DNA from: Streptomyces deccanensis
GTDB taxonomy: Bacteria; Actinomycetota; Actinomycetes; Streptomycetales; Streptomycetaceae
Reading direction: 5' to 3'
Assembly: GCF_022385335.1 (NCBI RefSeq)
Contig: NZ_CP092431.1
Location: 8,308,001 to 8,372,000 of the forward strand
DNA length: 64,000 bases
Shown in pieces: positions 46,200 to 53,968 of this stretch (the stretch's first letter is position 1; every line of letters starts with the position of its first letter). Under the pieces are notes generated by a model. That model was not told the origin of the DNA. It saw nothing but the letters and a program-made list of their open reading frames with translations, and did not search any database. The position numbers and the translations under genes were made by a program.

Positions 46200-46916
46200 T
46201 CAGTCGAGCGTGGTGGTGGAGCCCGACGGCGACCAGGCCGGCGTGTCGATCGGCGAGTAGTGCGTGTCCTTGCGATCGAGACGCACCATACGACGACCGG
46301 CGCGCTCCTGGACCACTTCGGCGTCGAGCGGAGTCTCGAACGCGTTGTCCACGACGGTGTATTCGGCGGCGAGTCGTCCCACCGGAGCGATGGCACCGAA
46401 GTCGACCCGGCCGTCCACATAGAGGTCGTCCCGGACGTAGAAGCGCACCACGTTGCCCCAGACGACGTTGTTGAGTCCGTCGGGCGAGGAGAAGATGTGC
46501 TCCACGGTGCACTCGAACGCGATGGGCGCCCCCTTGATACGCGGCGGACGAACGGCCTCGGACGGCACCTTCTCCAGCCCGACCGCGTCGAACTCGTCGA
46601 CATCGGGCTCGAACTCGAAGGCGCTGCGGTTGAGCCCGTTGATCTGCGGCAGGGTGGCCATGTTGGTGACGAACTCGCCGGTGTCCCGGATGTTGACGAA
46701 GCTGTCCTTGAGCGTGGCCCCGTCCGAGCGCGGCTGAATCGACAGCGAGATCCGGGGCGGCTTGCGCCCGACGACCGTGAAGAAGGAGATGGGTGCCAGG
46801 TTGCCCACGCCTTCGGTGGACAGGGTGCTCACCCAGGCGATGGGGCGGGGGATGACGCTGCCGATGAGCAGCTTGTAGGCGGACTTCGCGTCCAGGTCGG
46901 CGGAGTCGATGATCAT
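46200..46916 (-). CDS. Flavin reductase-like FMN-binding protein
   Basis: The 238-residue protein has the flavin-reductase-like fold: LIGSVIPRPIAWVSTLSTEG, LAPISFFTVVGRKPPRISLS and KDSFVNIRDTGEFVTNMAT. The family supplies reduced flavin to two-component monooxygenases or acts directly on flavin substrates. It lies about 40 bases downstream of the enoyl-CoA hydratase gene, so they are probably one operon. Confidence 0.86.
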   Translation of the reverse strand: MIIDSADLDAKSAYKLLIGSVIPRPIAWVSTLSTEGVGNLAPISFFTVVGRKPPRISLSIQPRSDGATLKDSFVNIRDTGEFVTNMATLPQINGLNRSAFEFEPDVDEFDAVGLEKVPSEAVRPPRIKGAPIAFECTVEHIFSSPDGLNNVVWGNVVRFYVRDDLYVDGRVDFGAIAPVGRLAAEYTVVDNAFETPLDAEVVQERAGRRMVRLDRKDTHYSPIDTPAWSPSGSTTTLD

Positions 46917-46955
46917 GTGGTGTCCCTATGGTCGGTGTGGGGGGAGAATTGCGGC

Positions 46956-47744
46956 TCAGCGGCCCTTGAAGGGGAGGACGGGGCGGGGGCGGCCCTCCGC
47001 GAGGGCCTTGGCGGCGGAGGCCAGGCCGTCCTTGACGTCCTCGGTCTCGTAGAGCGGCACGGCGAGGTCGAACAGGTGCTGGTCGGCGGCGGGGATGCCG
47101 CCCGTGGCCCAGGAGCGCAGCAGCGCCTTGTGCACGACGTGTGCCCGGGTGGGGCCTTCGGCGATCTTTTGGGCGAAGGCCTCGGCCTCGGCGCGGAGTT
47201 CGTCGTCCGGGACGACGCGGTTGATGACGCCGACCTGGGCCATGACCGTGGCGGGTACCTGCTCGGAGGTCAGTGCCCATTCGTAGGCGCGGGCCCGGCC
47301 GGCCCGTTCGGCGACACGGTGGATCCCGCCGAGGAGGGTGACGATGCCGAGCGACTGCTCGGGATGGCCGAAGCGGGCGCTCTCTCCGGCGAAGATGATG
47401 TCGGCGCGCAGCGCGAGCTCGAACCCGCCGCCGAAGCACAGTCCCTGGACCGCGGCCACGACCGGGATGGGGAGCTGTTCGAACCGGTTGATCACGCTCA
47501 GGATGTGGTCGAAGTCGGCTCGCAGGCTGGTGCGGTCGGCGTCGAGCCAGGGCCGGAAGTCGCCGCCGTAACTGAAGTCAGGTCCCTCGGCCCGCAGCAC
47601 GACGGCGCGGGCCCGGCTGCGCGTGATGGCGTCGACGGCTTGGCTGAGTTCCTGGGTGAACTCGGGTGCGAAGCGGTTCTGTGGGGGGTTGTCGATGACG
47701 ATCGTGGCGACATCGCCGTCGATGGAGTGGGTGAGAACGGACAT
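46956..47744 (-). CDS. Enoyl-CoA hydratase/isomerase family protein
   Basis: The 262-residue protein has the crotonase core: ARAVVLRAEGPDFSYGGDF for the first oxyanion loop, VVAAVQGLCFGGGFELALRA for the second, and FGHPEQSLGIVTLLGGI following. The usual catalytic glutamates around FGHPE are partly replaced, so hydratase, isomerase or another crotonase activity is possible. It is first in a two-gene operon with the flavin reductase. Confidence 0.87.
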   Translation of the reverse strand: MSVLTHSIDGDVATIVIDNPPQNRFAPEFTQELSQAVDAITRSRARAVVLRAEGPDFSYGGDFRPWLDADRTSLRADFDHILSVINRFEQLPIPVVAAVQGLCFGGGFELALRADIIFAGESARFGHPEQSLGIVTLLGGIHRVAERAGRARAYEWALTSEQVPATVMAQVGVINRVVPDDELRAEAEAFAQKIAEGPTRAHVVHKALLRSWATGGIPAADQHLFDLAVPLYETEDVKDGLASAAKALAEGRPRPVLPFKGR

Positions 47745-47867
47745 GGGACTTCCTTGGCTCGGGACAGTGCGGGCGGGCTCGCCGTCGGTCGGGTGAGTGC
47801 TCGCGGAACCAGTCCGGGGCGGACTGTGCGGATGGGAACTGCGTGCTGTACGGGCCGAGTGCCCGCC

Positions 47868-47960
47868 GCGATGAGCGTCGGCCGCTTGGGGTCCAGGGCT
47901 CGTTCGTGGGCCGCCGGCGCGAGGTCGGTGGGGGTGAGGTGGTCGTCCGGGACTCGCGGA
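47868..47960 (-). pseudogene. C-terminal relic of an alpha/beta hydrolase
   Basis: The minus strand reads VPDDHLTPTDLAPAAHERAL followed by DPKRPTLIAAG. This matches the D-LTP-DLALAAYERALEPKRL-LI-GGH end of many alpha/beta hydrolases. The rest is absent. Otherwise the gap 47745-48329 shows only an AT-richer patch at 48195-48240 (GGACCTTACGCCTTTAGC), perhaps a promoter or operator for the next gene. Confidence 0.4.
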
Positions 47961-48329
47961 CCGCTCCGCCCTAGCCGTGGGTCATGGTGGCGACCGGGTG
48001 TGAGGTGCGCGGCGACCGCTTCAGGGCGCTCCAGGTGCTGCCGGCGGTCTGCCCCGCCCGCGACGACAGCCCGTACGTCGGGAAGCGCGACCGTACGGCA
48101 GCGCCGCCCAGTCCCTCGGCGGCAGGGAGAGCCTCCTGGAGCTCTGGGGCCGGACGAGTTTCATGAACGACACCCTTCGTGTGGCTGCGTTGCCCATCAA
48201 GATGAAAGGACCTTACGCCTTTAGCTACTTTCACTTCAAGGGGGCGGCGGTGCCGTACCCTGAGTCAGTGGCCAAACGGTCACGGTCACGTCGGTAGAGC
48301 CGAACGGCCAGCGAAGGCGAGGCAGGGGC

Positions 48330-48941
48330 ATGGTGTGGTCCGCGTCCACGCGGTACGAGGTCGATCCGGCGCCGCTCGGACTGGCGCTCGTGCACGACCT
48401 GCTCAACACCATCCCCGCCGGCCGGCCCCGGGCGGCGGATCTCCTGGACGGCCTCGGTGACGCGCAGGCCTGGGTCGATCAGGCGCTGGCCTGCTGGGCG
48501 CAGGAGAGGGGGCAGGCTGCCGCACAGGTGCATCTCACCGAGAGCGATCTAGAGGAACTGCGCGGCCTGCGTGCAGAGTTGCGGCGGCTTCTCGCCTCAC
48601 GAAACGACGGCGGCGCGGACGCCGACGACCAGACCGTCGCGCCCACCGTTCATGTCGCGGCGGCGGCCGTGCGGATGGACCGCAACGGACGGGCTGTCCT
48701 GGAGCCTCGCGGCCAGGGCTGGCGGTATGTGGCCGCCCTGGTGCTCCTCGAGGTGTTCCAGGCTCAGCAGGCGGACACCTGGCGCCGACTCAAGATCTGC
48801 CGCAATACGCGCTGCACAACGGCGTTCTTCGACCGCTCCCGCAACAACAGCGGTGTATGGCACTCCACCAAGACCTGCGGCAACCCCGAGAACCTGCGTG
48901 CCCACCGGGCCCGGCAGCGGGTCCGTACCACCGGGTTGTAG
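48330..48941 (+). CDS. CGNR zinc-finger transcriptional regulator (ABATE domain)
   Basis: The 203-residue protein has the N-terminal stress-type ABATE region (LALVHDLLNTIPAGRPRAAD) and the C-terminal zinc finger: CRNTRCTTAFFDRSRNNSG, then CGNPENLRAHRARQR, where CGN(P) stands in place of the classic CGNR. Such proteins are predicted DNA-binding regulators. An AT-rich stretch with repeated AAAGG/CCTTT elements lies about 100 bases upstream. It may control the enoyl-CoA hydratase operon, transcribed away on the other strand. Confidence 0.82.
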   Translation: MVWSASTRYEVDPAPLGLALVHDLLNTIPAGRPRAADLLDGLGDAQAWVDQALACWAQERGQAAAQVHLTESDLEELRGLRAELRRLLASRNDGGADADDQTVAPTVHVAAAAVRMDRNGRAVLEPRGQGWRYVAALVLLEVFQAQQADTWRRLKICRNTRCTTAFFDRSRNNSGVWHSTKTCGNPENLRAHRARQRVRTTGL

Positions 48942-49131
48942 AAGTCCTCCCGGGTCGGTCGCCCGGCCGGGCCTCCAGCGAAATCGGCATGGTGATTCTG
49001 CTCCTTTCGATGTGAGCACGGATTTCTCTTGTGTTGAAATAAGCGAAAGTCATACGGTTGTTGCCTCCTGGGGAGGGCTCCGGCGAAAGGCCGGCCCGCG
49101 ACGCCGCGACAGCGGCCTGGAGGTTGAACGC

Positions 49132-50076
49132 ATGGCACCCGAGACGCAGCGACCGCCGACGCATCCGTCCGGCAAGGAGTCGACGACAGAGGGATTCGCC
49201 GCAGGTGACGGTATCCGCCGTCGGACGATTCAGGCAGGCGGACTGGACGTACCGATCCTGGAGGCAGGGAGCGGGCCGCTCGTCCTGTGCCTCCACGGTT
49301 TCCCCGACCATGCCGGCTCCTGGGCGGGGATGCTCGACCGCCTCGCGAAGGACGGCTACTGGGCGGTCGCTCCCGCGCAGCGCGGATACTGGCCGGACGG
49401 CGCGGCGCCCGACGGCTCCTATCGCGCGTCGGCGACCGGGCAGGACGTCCTGCATCTGGTCGAGGCGCTGGGGCGTGATCGGGCGGATCTCGTCGGTCAC
49501 GACCTCGGCGCCCGGGCGGCGTACGCGGCGGCCGGCCTCGACGCGACACGCGTGCGCAAGCTGGTCGGCATGGCGGTTCCGTACGGGCCGCAACTGCGAA
49601 CCGCCTGGCTCACCGACGGGGACCAGCAGCGACGCAGCTGGTACATGTTCTTCTTCCAGACGGCCCTGGCCGAGCCGGCCGTCGCGCTCGATGACTTCGC
49701 CTTCATCGACCGGCTCTGGCGGGAGTGGTCACCCGGCTACGAGCTGCCGGAGGCGGAACGTGCCGCGCTCAAGGAAACCCTCCGTGCGCCGGGAGTCCTG
49801 ACCGAGATCCTCGGCTACTACCGCCAGCTGTTCTCACCCCCCGCCGATGAGGCGTCGCGAGCCCTGGAGGCCCGGGCGAGCGGTGCCATCACCGTCCCGT
49901 CGCTCTACCTCCACGGGGCCGACGACAACTGCTTCTCCGTGGAGGTGAGCGACGGCATGGACGCCGTGTTCAAGAACGGCCTCGAACGCGTCGTCGTACC
50001 CCGCGCCGGGCACTTCCTCCACCTTGAGCAGCCCAGGACGGTCGCCGATCACATCCTGAGCTTTCTGAACAACTGA
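49132..50076 (+). CDS. Alpha/beta hydrolase (epoxide hydrolase-like)
   Basis: The ATG at 49132 follows GGAGG and gives 314 residues. The oxyanion loop LVLCLHGFPDHAGSW, the nucleophile elbow DLVGHDLGARAAY with Asp as nucleophile (GHDLGA), and the catalytic His near GHFLHLEQP are present. An Asp nucleophile points to epoxide hydrolases or haloalkane dehalogenases. The acid residue is likely in YLHGADDNCF. It converges with the TetR gene at 50146. Confidence 0.88.
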   Translation: MAPETQRPPTHPSGKESTTEGFAAGDGIRRRTIQAGGLDVPILEAGSGPLVLCLHGFPDHAGSWAGMLDRLAKDGYWAVAPAQRGYWPDGAAPDGSYRASATGQDVLHLVEALGRDRADLVGHDLGARAAYAAAGLDATRVRKLVGMAVPYGPQLRTAWLTDGDQQRRSWYMFFFQTALAEPAVALDDFAFIDRLWREWSPGYELPEAERAALKETLRAPGVLTEILGYYRQLFSPPADEASRALEARASGAITVPSLYLHGADDNCFSVEVSDGMDAVFKNGLERVVVPRAGHFLHLEQPRTVADHILSFLNN

Positions 50077-50145
50077 GCCATCACTCATGCTTCTCTGGCC
50101 GAACATGCCCGGCTGATGGACCGCGCCCGCCAGCGCCAGTCGACT

Positions 50146-50811
50146 TCACGGGCCGCTGACCTGGCGGGCGTGCGCGTCACTCGTCCCATGCTCGCCACCG
50201 TGCCCCTGGTGTCCGAAGGCGCGCAGAAGGAAGCGCAGCATGCGGTCGGCGGTCTGCTCCGCGGTGGCGGCGTCGACCTGGCTCGGCGGCAGGGGAGTGA
50301 GGAAGAACCTGCTCATCATGGGACCGATCACCAGATCGCCGAGCAGCTCGGCGTGCTCCACCGGTGGGATCTCACCCCGGTCCACGGCGCGTTGCGTCAT
50401 CTCCTCCATGCGTTGGCGCACGGGCTCCATGAAGGCGTTCGTGAGGGCCTCGGCCAGGGAGGGGCTGTACGCGGCCTCCCCGATCAGGGTGCGCAGCACC
50501 CCTCCCTCGCTGCCGGTCAGCGAAGCTGCCTTGTCCCGGAGCAGGGCACGCAGGTCACCTTCGAGGGTGCCGGTGTCCGGCTGCGCCGTGAGTTCCTTGG
50601 CGTACGCGGCGGCGGCGTCGACGACCATGACCTCCTTGGACGGCCACCGCCGGTAGAGAGTCGCGGTGGACACTCCGGCCCGGGCCGCGACGGCTGCGGT
50701 GGTGAGCCCGCTGTAACCGCTCTCGGTCAGAACGGCCAGAGTCGCGTCCAGCAGCGCACGGTCGAGAGAGGCATCGCGGGGGCGTCCCCGACGGGCCTGG
50801 GCCCCGGTCAT
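50146..50811 (-). CDS. TetR-family repressor
   Basis: The start at 50811 (MTGAQARRGRPRDASLDRAL) gives 221 residues; the frame is open much further upstream, but that sequence is antisense to the aldehyde dehydrogenase. The head is SGYSGLTTAAVAARAGVSTA followed by TLYRRWPSKEVMVVDA, and the C-terminal domain is of the TetR_C_11 kind. It is divergent from the aldehyde dehydrogenase at 50971, with a 25-bp palindrome between them. Confidence 0.9.
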   Translation of the reverse strand: MTGAQARRGRPRDASLDRALLDATLAVLTESGYSGLTTAAVAARAGVSTATLYRRWPSKEVMVVDAAAAYAKELTAQPDTGTLEGDLRALLRDKAASLTGSEGGVLRTLIGEAAYSPSLAEALTNAFMEPVRQRMEEMTQRAVDRGEIPPVEHAELLGDLVIGPMMSRFFLTPLPPSQVDAATAEQTADRMLRFLLRAFGHQGHGGEHGTSDAHARQVSGP

Positions 50812-50931
50812 CGGGCGGCTCCCGAAGAGATCCGGCGGGCCGCGTGGGTGACGGAGCGGACCGGATGGTCGGGCTGCCGTACGGAACGTCGAGTAAGGGT
50901 GCGGTAGGTCACACGACCAGTGTACAAGCAA

Positions 50932-50956
50932 ACGAAACGAAAGCTTTTCGTTTCGT
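50932..50956. promoter_or_regulatory. 25-bp operator between TetR and aldehyde dehydrogenase
   Basis: Perfect 11-base arms, ACGAAACGAAA (50932-50942) and TTTCGTTTCGT (50946-50956), surround GCT. The site ends 14 bases before the dehydrogenase ATG, so a bound repressor would cover its promoter or translation start. Confidence 0.85.
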
Positions 50957-50970
50957 ATATGCTTCTGGGT

Positions 50971-52380
50971 ATGAAGACCAACGCACTCACCGGCGGTCAG
51001 CCGGACATCGCCCCTGCGGCGGACACCGTCGCGCGACTGCGTGCCACGTTCAACACCGGCCGCACCAAGCCCGTCGCCTGGCGCAAGCAGCAACTGCAGG
51101 CGCTGAGGCGGCTGCTGACGGAGCATGAGGACACGTTCGCTCAGGCGCTGCACACCGACCTCGGCAAGAGCGCGACCGAGTCCCACATGGCGGAGATCGG
51201 CTTCCTCGTCAGGGAGATCGACCACACCCTGCGTCATCTCGACCGGTGGCTGCGTCCGAAGAGGGCCTCCGTGCCCCTGTCGCTGATGCCGTCCCGGGCC
51301 TGGACCGTGCGTGAGCCGCTGGGCGTCGTGCTGGTCATCGCCCCCTGGAACTACCCGGTCAACCTGGCGCTCGCGCCGGTCATCGGCGCCCTGGCCGCCG
51401 GCAACGCCGTCATCCTCAAGCCCAGCGAGGTCGCCCCCGCGACCTCGGCCGTGCTCGCCCACTGGCTGCCCCGGGTCCTGGACCCGCAGGCCGTGGCTGT
51501 CGTCGAGGGAGGCGTGGAGGAGACGACCGCCCTGCTGGAACAGCGCTTCGACCACATCTTCTACACCGGCAACGGCGCGGTCGGGCGCATCGTCATGACC
51601 GCCGCGGCCCGCCATCTCACCCCGGTCACCCTGGAGTTGGGCGGCAAGAGCCCCGCCGTCGTCGAACCCGGCACCGACCTCGCCACGGCCGCCCGCCGCA
51701 TCGCCCTGGGCAAGTTCATGAACGCGGGCCAGACCTGCGTCGCACCCGACTACGTGCTGGCGATAGGTGAGGCGGGCGCCGAGATAGAGGCGCACCTGAC
51801 GCAGGCGGTCCACGAGATGTACGGCACCGATCCGGCCCGCAGCAACGACTACGGCCGTATCGTCAACGAGCGCCACTTCGACCGACTGGCCGCGCTGCTG
51901 AACGACGGCCGGACCGTCGTCGGCGGCGACCACGACCGCGACACCCGTTACATCGCCCCGACCGTGCTCGCCGACGTCGACCCCGACTCCCCGGTGATGC
52001 GCGACGAGATCTTCGGCCCCATCCTGCCCATCGTCCGGGTCCCCGACCTGGACGCGGCGATCGCCTTCATCACCGAACGGGACAAGCCGCTGGCCCTGTA
52101 CGCCTTCACCGCCTCCAAGCGCTCCAAGCGGCGCCTGACCGCGGAGACCTCCTCCGGCGGCCTGGTCTTCGGCCTCTCGCTCCTCCAACTCGGCGCGCTC
52201 GACCTGCCCTTCGGCGGCGTCGGCGAGAGCGGCATGGGCCGCTACCACGGCTCGTACTCCCTGGACACCTTCAGCCACATCAAGGCCGTCCTCGACAAGC
52301 CACTCAAGCCCGACACACTGGGCGTGGCCACTCCGCCCTACACCCGCGGCAAGGACCGCATCCTGCGACGCATCACGTGA
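50971..52380 (+). CDS. Aldehyde dehydrogenase (class 3 type)
   Basis: The 469-residue enzyme carries GVVLVIAPWNYPVNLALAPV, FYTGNGAVGRIVM, VTLELGGKSPAVV and the catalytic Cys in NAGQTCVAPDYVLA. It is a paralog of the enzyme at 39194, with very similar layout, and also has a TetR gene divergent to it. The ATG at 50971 has no clear ribosome site, and the operator lies immediately upstream, so translation may be leaderless or weak when repressed. It probably removes fatty or aromatic aldehydes. Confidence 0.9.
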   Translation: MKTNALTGGQPDIAPAADTVARLRATFNTGRTKPVAWRKQQLQALRRLLTEHEDTFAQALHTDLGKSATESHMAEIGFLVREIDHTLRHLDRWLRPKRASVPLSLMPSRAWTVREPLGVVLVIAPWNYPVNLALAPVIGALAAGNAVILKPSEVAPATSAVLAHWLPRVLDPQAVAVVEGGVEETTALLEQRFDHIFYTGNGAVGRIVMTAAARHLTPVTLELGGKSPAVVEPGTDLATAARRIALGKFMNAGQTCVAPDYVLAIGEAGAEIEAHLTQAVHEMYGTDPARSNDYGRIVNERHFDRLAALLNDGRTVVGGDHDRDTRYIAPTVLADVDPDSPVMRDEIFGPILPIVRVPDLDAAIAFITERDKPLALYAFTASKRSKRRLTAETSSGGLVFGLSLLQLGALDLPFGGVGESGMGRYHGSYSLDTFSHIKAVLDKPLKPDTLGVATPPYTRGKDRILRRIT

Positions 52381-52404
52381 GCCGGACCAGCGAGCAAGAG
52401 CGTG

Positions 52405-52569
52405 TCAACAACGCCAGGCCTCGGCGACGTGCTCCAAGAGCACGATGACCCGCCGGGCTCCGTGGACGAGGTCCATGGCGCCGCCCATGCCCTTGACCAG
52501 CTTGCCGGGGATGGCCCAGTTGGCCAAGTCGCCGTTCTGCGCGACCTGGTTCGTGGGCGTGGCGCTCAT
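52405..52569 (-). pseudogene. Internal fragment of a 3-oxoacid CoA-transferase B subunit
   Basis: The minus strand reads [20 protein letters not shown] followed by [20 protein letters not shown]. This is the central motif of ScoB-type subunits (NGDLANWx[13 protein letters not shown]). Both ends of the protein are missing. It lies between the aldehyde dehydrogenase and the XdhC gene. Confidence 0.7.
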
Positions 52570-52598
52570 GGGCCGCTTCGAGGACCGCTGGTCGCGCG

Positions 52599-53732
52599 TC
52601 AGGCAGGGGTGAACACGCTCGCGTCGTGGTGAATCGGGCCGTCCGTACCGGTCAGCGGCATGCCGCTGCCGCCGCGCCGGTCGGCGACGATTTCCGCCGC
52701 GATGGCCAGGGCGGTCTCTTCCGGTGTCCGGGCGCCCAGGTCCAGGCCGATCGGCGAGCGTAGGCGGGCCAGTTGGAGCTCGGTGACTCCGGCCGCACGC
52801 AGGTGTCGTGTGCGGTCCTCGTGGGTGCGGCGTGAACCCATCGCGCCGACGTAGGCGACCGGTAGCCGCAGCGCGATCCGGAGCAGGGGTACGTCGAACT
52901 TGGCGTCGTGGGTCAGCACGCACAGCACGGTTCGGCCGTCGACGTCGGCGGTCTCCAGGAAGCGGTGGGGCCAGTCGACGACGACCTCGTCCGCCTCCGG
53001 GAACCGGGTGGCTGTGGCAAACACGGGGCGGGCGTCGCAGACCGTGACGCGGTAGCCGAGGAACTTGCCGATCCGCACCAGCGCGCCGGCGAAGTCGATC
53101 GCCCCGAAGACGATCATGCGGGGAGGTGGAACGCTCGATTCGACGAGCAACGTGACTGGGCCCTCGCAGTGCGAGCCACCCTCGGCGATGGTCATGGTGC
53201 CGGTCCGGCCTGCGTCAAGCATGGCGCGGGCCGCGGCGGCCGCGGCGGCGTCCAGCGCAGGGCGGCCGCCGAGGGAGCCCTCGTGGGAACCATCAGGCCG
53301 TACGAGAAGGGGCCGCGCTGTCAGCTCGCCGGACCCGTCGACGATGCGGGCCAGCGCCACCGGCGCGCCGGCCGAGGCCTCGGCCAGCGCCGCCGCGACA
53401 ACGTCGGCGTCCGCCGTCCCGGCACGTACCCGGGTGACCAGGATGTCGATGATGCCGCCACAGGTCAGGCCGACGGCGAAGGCGTCCGCATCGCTGTATC
53501 CGAAGCGTTCGAGGACCGGCGCGCCGTCCCGGAGTGCCTGCAGACACAACTCGTACACGGCGCCCTCGACACATCCGCCGGAGACGGAACCGATGACCGT
53601 GCCGTCGCTGGCGACGGCGAGGGTGGCGCCGGCCGGGCGCGGTGCGCTGCCGGTGACGGCCACCACCGTGGCGACGGCGAAATCGCGCCCGCGAGCGGCC
53701 CAGTCGCTGAGCTCTTGGGCGATGTCCAACAT
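52599..53732 (-). CDS. XdhC/PaoD-like molybdenum cofactor chaperone
   Basis: The 377-residue protein has the XdhC/CoxI domain ([47 protein letters not shown]) and a C-terminal Rossmann domain ([36 protein letters not shown]). XdhC proteins bind the molybdenum cofactor, promote its sulfuration and insert it into xanthine dehydrogenase-type enzymes; PaoD is the version serving PaoABC. It follows the three enzyme genes in the same direction after 236 bases, consistent with that role. Confidence 0.9.
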   Translation of the reverse strand: MLDIAQELSDWAARGRDFAVATVVAVTGSAPRPAGATLAVASDGTVIGSVSGGCVEGAVYELCLQALRDGAPVLERFGYSDADAFAVGLTCGGIIDILVTRVRAGTADADVVAAALAEASAGAPVALARIVDGSGELTARPLLVRPDGSHEGSLGGRPALDAAAAAAARAMLDAGRTGTMTIAEGGSHCEGPVTLLVESSVPPPRMIVFGAIDFAGALVRIGKFLGYRVTVCDARPVFATATRFPEADEVVVDWPHRFLETADVDGRTVLCVLTHDAKFDVPLLRIALRLPVAYVGAMGSRRTHEDRTRHLRAAGVTELQLARLRSPIGLDLGARTPEETALAIAAEIVADRRGGSGMPLTGTDGPIHHDASVFTPA

Positions 53733-53968
53733 GTCGTCTCCTGAACAGGACAGTGCGATCAGGCCTGTTGGCCGACGTGGTGAGCCAAGAGGGGCGTTGT
53801 CGAAAGCTCTCGGCTGAGCACCGCGTCAGAGAGCTGCCGGTCGGCCGGGAAGCGGCATGGTCGCGGCGTCCCGATTCCGTCGTCCGGCTCGAGGCCGCGG
53901 GTCTCGTTCGAGGCGACGACGGCAGTGGTGCGGCGCTCGAGCCGGACGGTGGAGCAAGGCTGCGCCGG

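Noticed and set aside
46086..48224. 712-codon plus-strand open frame
   Set aside because: It covers the antisense of two well-supported genes (flavin reductase and enoyl-CoA hydratase).
52605..52923. Upstream extension of the CoA-transferase fragment frame
   Set aside because: It overlaps the well-supported XdhC gene on the same strand in another frame, and only the part after 52569 matches the family.
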